Shown: one piece after another, positions 33,677 to 41,138 of the stretch
How positions within the stretch are numbered: position 1 is the first letter of the stretch
Layout: each line of letters opens with the position of its first letter
Made by a program: the position numbers and the translations under genes
DNA from: DYGX01 sp035325905
GTDB lineage: Bacteria; Chloroflexota; Anaerolineae; Aggregatilineales; Aggregatilineaceae
Direction of reading: 5' to 3'
Length of the DNA: 63,058 nt
NCBI GenBank assembly: GCA_035325905.1
Contig: DAOKYY010000010.1
Location: forward strand, 1-63,058
Notes under the pieces: generated by a model
Told to the model about the DNA's origin: nothing
What the model saw: the letters and a program-made list of their open reading frames with translations, nothing else
Database searches by the model: none

Positions 33677-35038
33677 CTAGAATCCGGCTAGGTCTACGCC
33701 GGTGCGGTTGAGGTTGGAGAACTGGGTGAGTTCCTTGCGGAAATAGAGCGTCACGACGCCGGTCGGCCCGTTGCGGTGCTTGGATACGAGGATATCGGCC
33801 TGATTGACCTTCTCGGTGTTTTCGTTGTACGCATCCTCGCGATAGATAAACATCACCACGTCCGCGTCCTGCTCGATCGATCCACTTTCTCTCAGGTCCG
33901 AAAGCTGGGGGCGCTTGTCCTGGCGTTGCTCGACCGCGCGTGAAAGCTGCGCGGCAGCCAGCACGGGCACGTTCAATTCGCGCGCGAGCTGCTTGAGCTG
34001 GCGCGAGATGAAGCTGATCTCCTGCACGCGGTTCTCGACGCGCCCGCTGCCGGAGTTCATCAACTGCAAATAATCGACCATGATCAGGTCGAGGCCATGC
34101 TCGGCGTACAGGCGGCGGCACTTGGTCCGCATCTGGATCGGGGACTGCGCCGGTGTGTCGTCGAGGAAGATGCGCACGTTGCTTAGGTTGCCGGTCGCCT
34201 CGACGAACAGTGTCCATTCGCGGTCGTCCAGCTTGCCGAGCCGCAGATTCTGCGTGCTGATCCCCGTCTCGGACGAGACAAGGCGCTGCACGATCTGCTC
34301 GTTGCTCATTTCCATGCTGAAGATCGCCACGCGCGCCCGCGCCCGCGCCGCGTTGAGCGCGACGCTCAGCAGCCACGAGGTTTTGCCCATGCCGGGCCGC
34401 CCGGCGACGATAATCAGGTCCGACTTTTGCAGCCCGCCCAGCAGCCGGTCGAGATCGACAAAGCCGGAAGGCACGCCCAATGGCTCGCCCCGGTGCTCGT
34501 ACAGGTGCTCGATCCGGTCGTAGTAGTCGCTGATCGCGATGTTGATCGGCACTAGCTCTTTGCGCAGACGCCGCTCGGTGACGGCGAACAGCGACGCTTC
34601 GGAGCGGTCGATCACCTCGTTGATGTCGGCGCTCTCTTCGTGCGCGAGTTGCGCGATCTCGCTGGCGGCGGCCAGCAGACGCCGCCGGATCGCGGCGCGC
34701 TCTACGATCCGGCCATAGGCTTCGGCGTAGATCGAGGACGGCGTGTGGTTGATCAGGTAGGTGATGTACGCCGCGCCGCCGATGTCGTCCAGCCGTCCCT
34801 GCTGGCGAAGCTCCTCCACGACGGTCACATAGTCGATCTGCTCGTTGCGCTCTTGCAGGCGCAGGATCGCTTCCCACACCCAGCTATTGCGCACGATGAA
34901 AAAGTCGTCGGGCTGGAGGAAGGAGGCGACTTCGAAGAGCGAATCGGAGTTGAGCAACACCGAGCCGAGCACCGCTTCCTCGGCCTCGACACTGTGCGGC
35001 GCCATCCGATCGGGCGGCAGAACGGTCGATTCCTGCAC
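33677..35038 (-). CDS. dnaB: Replicative DNA helicase DnaB
   Basis: DnaB is the hexameric helicase that unwinds DNA ahead of the fork. The 453-residue protein has the amino-terminal domain (PHSVEAEEAVLGSVLL, VYEAI-like WVWEAILRLQ), linker, and RecA-like motor: GRPGMGKTSWLLSVA Walker A, FSMEMSNEQIVQRL, VDYLQLM Walker B, and QLSRAVEQRQDKRPQLSDLR with ESGSIEQDADVVMFIYRED. Length is normal. Start GTG 35038 follows AAAGGG by eight bases. It leads an operon with the DnaD-like and double-loader genes. Confidence 0.96.
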   Translation of the reverse strand: MQESTVLPPDRMAPHSVEAEEAVLGSVLLNSDSLFEVASFLQPDDFFIVRNSWVWEAILRLQERNEQIDYVTVVEELRQQGRLDDIGGAAYITYLINHTPSSIYAEAYGRIVERAAIRRRLLAAASEIAQLAHEESADINEVIDRSEASLFAVTERRLRKELVPINIAISDYYDRIEHLYEHRGEPLGVPSGFVDLDRLLGGLQKSDLIIVAGRPGMGKTSWLLSVALNAARARARVAIFSMEMSNEQIVQRLVSSETGISTQNLRLGKLDDREWTLFVEATGNLSNVRIFLDDTPAQSPIQMRTKCRRLYAEHGLDLIMVDYLQLMNSGSGRVENRVQEISFISRQLKQLARELNVPVLAAAQLSRAVEQRQDKRPQLSDLRESGSIEQDADVVMFIYREDAYNENTEKVNQADILVSKHRNGPTGVVTLYFRKELTQFSNLNRTGVDLAGF

Positions 35039-35108
35039 CTGGATTACCCTTTAGCTGGACTGCGGGCGATCAACGGGCGATCAATGGGTGTTCTACGGGT
35101 GATGCGGT

Positions 35109-35141
35109 AAAAACGGGGCCGCTCAGCAGGAGAAGCCCCGT
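35109..35141 (-). terminator. Rho-independent terminator after bifunctional nuclease gene
   Basis: On the minus strand ACGGGGC pairs with GCCCCGT and is followed by five T. It separates the nuclease gene from the dnaB operon. Confidence 0.85.
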
Positions 35142-35168
35142 CACCATCAGCGATGCGGCCGGTGCCGG

Positions 35169-35687
35169 TTAGTCTTCGTCGTCAGACTCGAGATCGTCCA
35201 GGTCGAGCGATTCGACAAAATCCTTAAAAATGCCGAGACCTTCATCACTTTCGGTCTTGCGCGCGGCTTCTTCCGCGTCGACATCCTCGTCGGGGAAGAT
35301 CGCGGCGCGATCCATCACGGACTCCTCAACGTAGATCGGAACGTCCAGCCGCACCGCCAGCGCGATCGCGTCGCTGGGCCGCGAGTCGATCTCCTGGGTG
35401 TGGCCGTTCTGCTCAACGACGATTCTGGCGAAGAAGGTGTCGTTGCGGAGATCGTTGACTACGATGTGGTGCACGCGCCCGCCTAGCTCGGTGATGACCG
35501 ATTTCAGCAGATCGTGCGTCAATGGGCGCTCGACATCGACCTTTTGGAGCTTCACGGCGATGGCTTCCGCCTCGAAGGGGCCGATGAAGATCGGCAGATA
35601 GCGTCCGGTTTTGGCGTCTTTCAGAATCACGACGCGAAGCTGAGACATCAGGCTCACGCGGATGCTATCGATCTGCACTTCAATCAT
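35169..35687 (-). CDS. Bifunctional nuclease family protein (DUF151)
   Basis: The 172-residue protein has the DUF151 core: QLRVVILKDAKTGRYLPIFI, GPFEAEAIAVKLQ, RPLTHDLLKSVITELGGRV, NDTFFARIVVEQNG and SRPSDAIALAVRLDVPIYV. It then ends in a short acidic tail (LDLDDLESDDED). Members related to plant BFN have been reported to cut RNA and DNA; the cellular role in bacteria is uncertain. AGGA lies upstream of ATG 35687 and a terminator follows, so it is a single-gene unit. Confidence 0.88.
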   Translation of the reverse strand: MIEVQIDSIRVSLMSQLRVVILKDAKTGRYLPIFIGPFEAEAIAVKLQKVDVERPLTHDLLKSVITELGGRVHHIVVNDLRNDTFFARIVVEQNGHTQEIDSRPSDAIALAVRLDVPIYVEESVMDRAAIFPDEDVDAEEAARKTESDEGLGIFKDFVESLDLDDLESDDED

Positions 35688-35810
35688 GAAAAGTGTCCTG
35701 AACCGTTCAAGGTCTCAATGAACCAGATGTCGCGGCGCCACCCGCGTCGATCTAGGCCGATTATATCATCAAGTCCATCTGGCACCAAAGCGCGCGCCGC
35801 GTGGCGAAGG

Positions 35811-36326
35811 TTATTCTGCCTTGTCCGGCGTCTCTGCTTCCGGCTCCGGCCCGCTGATTTCGTCAGGAAGCGGCAGGGCAGTCGGGTCGAAGGTGCGCGC
35901 CGCGTCGTGGCTGATCATGGTGATTTTGCCGTCGATAAAGGCGCCTTCTTCCGTCGCGATCGCGGTCGCGGTGATGTCTCCCCAGACGCGACCCGTTCGC
36001 AGAAGCTGCACTTTTTTGCCGCTCACGTTGCCGCGCACGGCCCCGGCGATCGCAACGTTTTTGGCATGAATATCGGCGGTGATTTTCGCCGTCTCGCCGA
36101 CGAGCACGTTGCCCTCGATCTCAAGCGTGCCTTCGAACGTCCCATCCAGGCGAACATTCGCCTGGCTCTTCAGATCGCCGTACAGCGTCGAGTTGGCGCC
36201 AAGCACCGTCTCGAATCCGACCGGTTGCCGGACCGGCGCGACCGGCTGGACCTGGCCGGATGGAGCAGGCCGGCTGCTCTCGCCCGATTCCTCGCGCTCT
36301 GGCTTGCGTCCACTGAAGATCGACAT
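35811..36326 (-). CDS. Bactofilin (polymer-forming cytoskeletal protein)
   Basis: The 171-residue protein has a disordered basic amino end, a bactofilin beta-helix at about 45-130 (TVLGANSTLYGDLKSQANVR, GTFEGTLEIEGNVLVG, AAVRGNVSGKKVQLLRTGRV-type turns) and an acidic tail. Bactofilins polymerise without nucleotide at the membrane and position cell-wall enzymes. ATG 36326 (MSIFSGRK) is preferred over 36344. It is a second, cytoplasmic relative of the lipoprotein form at 18014. Confidence 0.88.
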   Translation of the reverse strand: MSIFSGRKPEREESGESSRPAPSGQVQPVAPVRQPVGFETVLGANSTLYGDLKSQANVRLDGTFEGTLEIEGNVLVGETAKITADIHAKNVAIAGAVRGNVSGKKVQLLRTGRVWGDITATAIATEEGAFIDGKITMISHDAARTFDPTALPLPDEISGPEPEAETPDKAE

Positions 36327-36461
36327 GGCTGCACTCTCACGCACACGCCCGCTGCGATTTGCTACCTCGAACTATACTCACCCCGCGCTCAGGCGTCAAA
36401 GAACGCCCGGTGGCTGTCCGGCAGCCCAGGCTGAAAGCTTTGGGGCAGTAGCTTGTGGCGA

Positions 36462-37133
36462 TTACCGTTGCGGAAGATCGGCCCCGGCATTGCGCGGCGC
36501 TGCCCTGTTGCGGCGCATCTCGCGCAGGCGATACGCGACGAACGCGACCACCAGCACGATTAATACCGCCGCTGTCGCGCGCTCGTACTGGTCCACAATC
36601 CCCAGGATGTCTTCCCAGTTCTCGCCCAAGAAGACTCCGGCGTAGCCCAGCACGGCAGACCAGATCGCGGTGCCCATCGTGGTGAACAGCAGGAACTTGC
36701 CGAGGCTCATCCGCTCCATCCCGGCGGGAAGGGAGATCAGGCTGCGAATGATGGGGATCAGGCGTCCGACGAAGATGATGATTTCACCGTAGCGGTCGAA
36801 GACGCTCAGCGCGCGGTTGAGATCGTCTTCGCTGAGCAGAAAAAACTTGCCCCACCGGCGGATGAAGCGGCGAACCAGGCGCTCGTTCGACCACAATCCG
36901 ATGTAGTAGATCACCAGCGCGCCGAGCACCGAGCCGAGGGTCCCGGCCAGGACAATGCCCAGGTACGTGAAGTGCCCGTCCACCACCAGGAAGCCGGCGA
37001 AGGGCATGACGACCTCGGACGGGATCGGCGGGAAGACGTTCTCCACCAGCATCACAAACGTGATGCCGGGATACCCCAGGGCCGAGATGATCTCTTCAAT
37101 CAGAATGCGTATCTGGTCGAGGATTTCCGCCAT
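36462..37133 (-). CDS. DedA family membrane protein
   Basis: The 223-residue protein has the DedA/SNARE-associated signature: VENVFPPIPSEVVMPFAGF, LGSVLGALVIYYIG, and GRLIPIIRSLISLPAGMERM, with four to six spans. DedA proteins move phospholipids or undecaprenyl phosphate across the membrane or support proton-motive homeostasis. ATG 37133 follows GGGAG at five bases. Single gene, divergent from the parA pair. Confidence 0.9.
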   Translation of the reverse strand: MAEILDQIRILIEEIISALGYPGITFVMLVENVFPPIPSEVVMPFAGFLVVDGHFTYLGIVLAGTLGSVLGALVIYYIGLWSNERLVRRFIRRWGKFFLLSEDDLNRALSVFDRYGEIIIFVGRLIPIIRSLISLPAGMERMSLGKFLLFTTMGTAIWSAVLGYAGVFLGENWEDILGIVDQYERATAAVLIVLVVAFVAYRLREMRRNRAAPRNAGADLPQR

Positions 37134-37275
37134 AATGCTCCCTGATCCCGCTGCCGGTTGCGCGCCGGTCCGGTTCTCAATCGCGGGCGGAGTGTACCAT
37201 AAGTGCCTGGCCCCGCCTAGCCCGGACCCCCGCAACAACCCCTCTTCCTCGATTCCGCGCCGAATCGGTTCATGC

Positions 37276-37281
37276 TATAAT
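37276..37281 (+). promoter_or_regulatory. Extended -10 promoter of the parA pair
   Basis: TGCTATAAT gives an extended -10 (TGn before TATAAT), which tolerates a poor -35. It lies 35 bp before ATG 37317. Confidence 0.55.
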
Positions 37282-37316
37282 GCGGCCAGCGCGGGCAAGG
37301 GTTGAAACGGGGCGGC

Positions 37317-38075
37317 ATGACGAGGACGCTGGTGGTCGCCAACCAGAAAGGCGGCGTTGGCAAATCCACCTCGGTCATGAACCTGGGTGTCGCGCTGGCC
37401 GAGATGGGGCAGCGCGTGCTGCTGGTCGATCTCGACCCGCAGGGCGGGCTGACCGCCGCCTTCGGCCTCGACTCCTACCATATCGGGCGCAGCGCCTATT
37501 CGCTGTTGCTGTACGAGCACATTTCGCTGGCCCGCGTCGTCCGCCCGGTCCGGCCGCAGATCGCGCTGGTCCCGGCCAGCATCGACCTGGCGGCGGCGGA
37601 ATTGCAGCTTGTCGGGCAGCCAGACCAGGCGCACCGGCTGCGGCGCGCGCTAGAGCGCAGTCGTATCCCGTTTGATACGGTGCTGATCGACACGCCGCCG
37701 GGCCTGGGCGTCTTGACGGCGAACGGACTCGTCGCCGCCGACGAGGTGCTGATCCCGGTCCAGTGCCAGTTCCTGGCGATGCGCGGCGTCCGGGCGCTGC
37801 TGGAGACGGTGACGCGCATCAAGGGCGGCCTGAACCCAGGGCTGGCGCTCGGCGGCCTGTTCGGGACGATGTACCGGCCCGGCTCGGCCCACGCGCAGGA
37901 AGTGGTCGAGGAGTTGCGGCAGGTGTTTGGGCGCATGATGCTGCGCACCCTGATCTATTTTGACGACGTAGTGCCGGAGGCCCCGGTGGCTGGCCTGTCG
38001 ATGCTCGAATATCTGCCTGATCATATCGTCGCTGCGGAATACCGGGCGCTGGCCCGAGAGGTGGCTCATGTCTGA
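37317..38075 (+). CDS. ParA/Soj/MinD-type ATPase
   Basis: The 252-residue protein has the deviant Walker A NQKGGVGKSTSVMNLG (residues 8-23), A' motif LLVDLDPQGGLTAAFG and Walker B VLIDTPPGLGVLTANGL. Such ATPases dimerise with ATP on DNA or membranes to place cargo. Chromosomal soj is normally followed by spo0J/parB; here the next gene overlaps by 8 nt and encodes a membrane protein without a ParB HTH. A role in positioning a membrane or envelope complex is therefore as likely as chromosome partition. ATG 37317 is the family-like start; TTG 37302 adds five residues. Confidence 0.88.
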   Translation: MTRTLVVANQKGGVGKSTSVMNLGVALAEMGQRVLLVDLDPQGGLTAAFGLDSYHIGRSAYSLLLYEHISLARVVRPVRPQIALVPASIDLAAAELQLVGQPDQAHRLRRALERSRIPFDTVLIDTPPGLGVLTANGLVAADEVLIPVQCQFLAMRGVRALLETVTRIKGGLNPGLALGGLFGTMYRPGSAHAQEVVEELRQVFGRMMLRTLIYFDDVVPEAPVAGLSMLEYLPDHIVAAEYRALAREVAHV

Positions 38076-39174
38076 GAGCGACAAGCCCAAACGCCGCGCC
38101 TCGTTGCAGGGCAAAGGCCGCGCCATCCTGCTCGGCCAGCACGCCGATCTGCCCTCCCAGCTTGAAGATGTTGATCCGCAGCTTGCCGCGCTGCTGGCCG
38201 GCGGGCTGCCCTCCGCCTCCGGCGAGTCAGACACGCCGCGCGTCGTGCCGGGCGAATCCCGGCCGCTGTACGAGGCGCCTGGCCCTTCGATCGGCGCGCT
38301 TCAGTCGCCAAACGACGTTGACGAGATCCCCGATCTGCCGGAGCCGCGCGAAGGCGGGCTGATGATCGCGCCGCCAATCCTCGAAAGCCTGCCAGAGACG
38401 GTGGGCGACCCGTTCCCGCCGCAGTTTCCGCGCGCCGAGTCGCGGTCGCTCTTCCCGCCAACCGCCGTGCCGGATTCCGCGCTGCTGGTGCGGCTGGTGC
38501 CGGACGAGGTTGTGATCGAGCTGTGGCAGGAGATCGAGGCGCTGCACAAGCGCCTGATCGAAGTCGTGCGCGGCGACCGCTGCAACACCGATATTCACCA
38601 GAAGGAATTGCTGGAAGCGAGCGAGCTGTTGCTCCAGAGCCGCGCCAATTATGACAACGCGCGCGCGATCGTCATGCGGATCAAGGCCGACCTGTCGCGG
38701 CAGGAAAAGGTCGAGCAGGACATCGCGCGCTATCGCCCGCCGCTGCTGCGCTACTATCTGGCGTGGGGCGCGGCCTGGGCGCTGGTGATGGCGCTTGGCC
38801 CTGCTCTGTTGGAGCGCGCCGGCATTTTTCAGGCGGTGAATGTGCCGGTCGTGTTTTACCCGGTGATGTTCGGCGTGCTCGGCGCGCTGGTATCCGGCTA
38901 TCTGACGCTCGACCGCCACACGACTCACCTGCGCGACTTCGACCCGCTGCACGTCAGCTGGTACCTGTTCAATCCGCCGCTGGGCGCGGTGATGGGTCTG
39001 CTGATGCTTCTGCTGTACGCGATCGTGAATCAGGACGTGTTGCAGCCCGGCGCGGCGGAGCCGATGGAGCAGGCAGTCGTGTGGCTGCTGTGCGCGCTGG
39101 CAGGCATGAACCAGCACGCCGTGCTGCGGCACATGTTCCGCTTGCTGGACCGCCTTGCCTCAGGCGGGAAGTAA
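38068..39174 (+). CDS. Unknown membrane protein coupled to ParA-like ATPase
   Basis: I recognise no family for this 368-residue protein. Residues 1-130 are disordered and Pro-rich, starting with basic SDKPKRRASLQGKGRAILLG, whose GKGRAILLG recalls the short Lys/Arg-rich ParA-activating tail at the start of ParB proteins. Residues 137-220 are helical, probably coiled coil (DEVVIELWQEIEALHKRLIE, then ASELLLQSRANYDNARAI). The carboxyl third has about four spans (LAWGAAWALVMALGPALL, VFYPVMFGVLGALVSGYL, PPLGAVMGLLMLLLYAIV, AVVWLLCALAGMNQHAV). The 8-nt overlap with the ATPase gene means tight coupling. A membrane receptor that stimulates the ATPase is the working hypothesis. Confidence 0.65.
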   Translation: MSESDKPKRRASLQGKGRAILLGQHADLPSQLEDVDPQLAALLAGGLPSASGESDTPRVVPGESRPLYEAPGPSIGALQSPNDVDEIPDLPEPREGGLMIAPPILESLPETVGDPFPPQFPRAESRSLFPPTAVPDSALLVRLVPDEVVIELWQEIEALHKRLIEVVRGDRCNTDIHQKELLEASELLLQSRANYDNARAIVMRIKADLSRQEKVEQDIARYRPPLLRYYLAWGAAWALVMALGPALLERAGIFQAVNVPVVFYPVMFGVLGALVSGYLTLDRHTTHLRDFDPLHVSWYLFNPPLGAVMGLLMLLLYAIVNQDVLQPGAAEPMEQAVVWLLCALAGMNQHAVLRHMFRLLDRLASGGK

Positions 39175-39244
39175 GCCGCGCCGCCGTAGATGTACCGTCG
39201 TAGAGTTGCACAGCTACTGAGGGCAGTCCGGCAAGGTGTACCCT

Positions 39245-39927
39245 ATGCAACTAAGACGCATTCTCCTGGCCTGTTTATGCTTCGCGCTTCCCGTAACAAG
39301 CTGCTCCCTATTCCGAGAATTTGAGGTTTCCTATTCCGGTATGNNNNNNNNNNNNNNNNNNNNNNNNNNNNNNNNNNNNNNNNNNNNNNNNNNNNNNNNN
39401 NNNNNNNNNNNNNNNNNNNNNNNNNNNNNNNNNNNNNNNNNNNTCCCGTAACAAGCTGCTCCCTATTCCGAGAATTTGAGGTTTCCTATTCCGGTATGTT
39501 TGAGGGCGAGTTGGCTGGTAACGCTCGCATCGAACCCTGCTATCAGGTATTTGATTATCCGGCGAGATCAGCTATCTGGCTCAGTGACAAAGAGACACCT
39601 AGTTATCTTATACTATCCTTCCCGATCACAATGTCTCGTGGCACGTACCAGTTTTCGAATGACTTATCAACTCTGTCGCGCCTACCACAAATTAGTGGTT
39701 TGATCTACCCAACTGCATCAGTCCATTACTCATTGATCAGTGACTTTGTCCTCGTCTTTGGCTATGTTACTATCAAGAATTTTCCAGAGAAGCCCGGACA
39801 ACGCGTACGCGGTGAATTTGAAGCAACCTTGCACGCAAACGATGATCCATCTCAAGTCCTGTCCCTACAAGGCAACTTTGATTTCGAAGCAGATTCAGAT
39901 CCTCCGTATGATTGCCTGCACAACTAA
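39245..39927 (+). CDS. Lipoprotein gene interrupted by an assembly gap
   Basis: The frame is open on both sides of the 100-N run. Removing the N run and one copy of the flanking 55-bp repeat (39289-39343 equals 39444-39498) joins both halves in frame into one 175-residue protein. It begins with a lipoprotein signal (RRILLACLCFALPVTSC, Cys at residue 20 from ATG 39245) and continues as a beta-rich extracytoplasmic domain (GTYQFSNDLSTLSRLPQISG, VHYSLISDFVLVFGYVTI, RGEFEATLHANDDPSQVL). No family is recognised. Its base composition is clearly AT-richer than its neighbours, hinting at recent transfer. It overlaps the end of the converging cupin gene by 4 bp. Confidence 0.7.
39289..39343 (+). repeat. 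Left copy of exact 55-bp repeat at contig end
   Basis: Identical to 39444-39498 and ends exactly where the N run begins. This is the signature of two contigs that end in the same k-mer. Confidence 0.95.
39344..39443. other. Scaffold gap of exactly 100 N
   Basis: One hundred undetermined bases, the usual arbitrary gap size. The 55-bp identity on both sides implies that the true gap length is about minus 55, so no sequence is missing. Confidence 0.97.
39444..39498 (+). repeat. Right copy of exact 55-bp repeat at contig end
   Basis: Starts exactly where the N run stops and repeats 39289-39343 base for base. Confidence 0.95.
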
Positions 39928-40286
39928 TCGACGAATACGCTGTTGTCCGGCGTCCACGCCGGGACGCAGATCGCCAGGAAGACGAGGTCGGCTGATCCCT
40001 CGTTGGCGATGCGATGCGCCGCGCCCGGCGGGATGCACAGGCTGTCGCCCGGCCGGACTGTCCGCCGCGCGCCGTCAATCTCCACCACGCCCGCGCCAGA
40101 CAGGATGTGATACGTTTCTTCCGCGACCGGGTGATAGTGCCGCAGCGAGGCGCACCCCGGCGGCAGCACGATCTGCGCCAGGCTGTGCGCGCTCGACCCC
40201 CCCGCGCTAAGCCCGACCGTCTCGTAAATCGTCTCGCCGTGCGCGGAGCGCGCCGGAGCGACTTCGTCCACGTTGCGCAAATGCAT
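39924..40286 (-). CDS. Single-domain cupin protein
   Basis: The 120-residue protein has cupin motif 1 (LRHYHPVAEETYHILSGAG) with metal ligands His, His, Glu and His, and motif 2 (PGDSLCIPPGAAHRIANEG). Small cupins of this type act as metal-dependent enzymes or sugar-binding sensors; the substrate is not deducible. It starts 13 bp after the solute-binding-protein-like gene on the same strand, so it may be the last gene of that unit. Confidence 0.82.
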   Translation of the reverse strand: MHLRNVDEVAPARSAHGETIYETVGLSAGGSSAHSLAQIVLPPGCASLRHYHPVAEETYHILSGAGVVEIDGARRTVRPGDSLCIPPGAAHRIANEGSADLVFLAICVPAWTPDNSVFVD

Positions 40287-40298
40287 CGTATCCCCCTC

Positions 40299-41138
40299 TC
40301 AGTCGAGCCACGCGTTGATGATCTGGTCGAGCGTGCCGTCCGCTCGCATGTCGTCGAGCGCGCGCTCTACCCCATCGATCAGCCGGTAGTTGGCGTCGCG
40401 GATCGCGATCACATACTCGTCCGGCGCGGTTGTTCTGCCGGCCTGAACGAGCGCCGGGTGTTCCTGAAGGTATAGCCGGGCGCTGACCGTATCGACCAGC
40501 GCGGCGTCAGCTTCGCCCCGCTCGACGGCGGCCATCGCGCCCTGCGGGAGCGTATGCCGCGCAATGTCGAGCCGGTCCAGCCGCCGCTGCCAGCGCTGCG
40601 CGGCCTGGTCGCCGAGCGAAGCGATCTCGACCGCCAGCGTCCTGCCGTCGAGCGCGGTCATGTCCTGAACCGGCGCGTCCCGGCGCGAAACGAGCACCTG
40701 CCCGGCGTCGAAATACGGCGCGGTGTAGTGTACCCACCCGGCGTAGAGCGGATCAACGCGCAGCCCGGCCAGGATCAGGTCTACCTCGCCGGTGTACAGC
40801 GCGTCGTACAGCCCGTCGTAGCCCATGATCAGGATCGAGGTCTCGACGCCCATCCGCCGCCCCAGCTCGCGCGCGATGTCCGGCTCGATGCCGGCGATGC
40901 GCTCCGGCGTCCACGCCGCGAACGGCGGGTAGCTGGGGTCGATGCCGACGTAGAAATCCTTGTTGACCTGCATCCGGTGCCAGGTGAGGTCAACCGGGCC
41001 GAGCGGCATACCGGGGCGCGTCAGCGCCCACAGCCCGCCGAGCGCAGCTAGCAGCGCCAGCGTGGCGGCCGTCAGGCGTGGATGCTGCTCAATCCAGCGC
41101 CGGGAACGCGCGAGAGGCTTCGGGAGGGCGCGGCTCAT
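40299..41138 (-). CDS. Membrane-anchored solute-binding protein, family 3 type
   Basis: The 279-residue protein has an amino-terminal anchor (LTAATLALLAALGGLWAL, no lipobox) and a family 3 periplasmic-binding domain: FYVGIDPSYPPFAAWTPERI, AGIEPDIARELGRRMGVET, YDGLYDALYTGEVDLILAG, TAPYFDAGQVLVSRRD and LDGRTLAVEIASLGDQA. These domains bind amino acids or similar small ligands. No ABC permease or ATPase gene is adjacent, so it may be a sensor or an unlinked transporter subunit. ATG 41138 overlaps the stop of the glycosidase-like gene as ATGA. Confidence 0.82.
   Translation of the reverse strand: MSRALPKPLARSRRWIEQHPRLTAATLALLAALGGLWALTRPGMPLGPVDLTWHRMQVNKDFYVGIDPSYPPFAAWTPERIAGIEPDIARELGRRMGVETSILIMGYDGLYDALYTGEVDLILAGLRVDPLYAGWVHYTAPYFDAGQVLVSRRDAPVQDMTALDGRTLAVEIASLGDQAAQRWQRRLDRLDIARHTLPQGAMAAVERGEADAALVDTVSARLYLQEHPALVQAGRTTAPDEYVIAIRDANYRLIDGVERALDDMRADGTLDQIINAWLD

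Noticed and set aside
39289..39498. The 55-bp direct repeat as target-site or transposon repeat
   Set aside because: Both copies abut the N run exactly and joining them restores an open frame, which is the pattern of contig-end overlap.
40299..41138. Family 3 binding protein as part of an ABC amino-acid importer operon
   Set aside because: No permease or ATPase gene is adjacent; neighbours are a glycosidase-like gene and a cupin.
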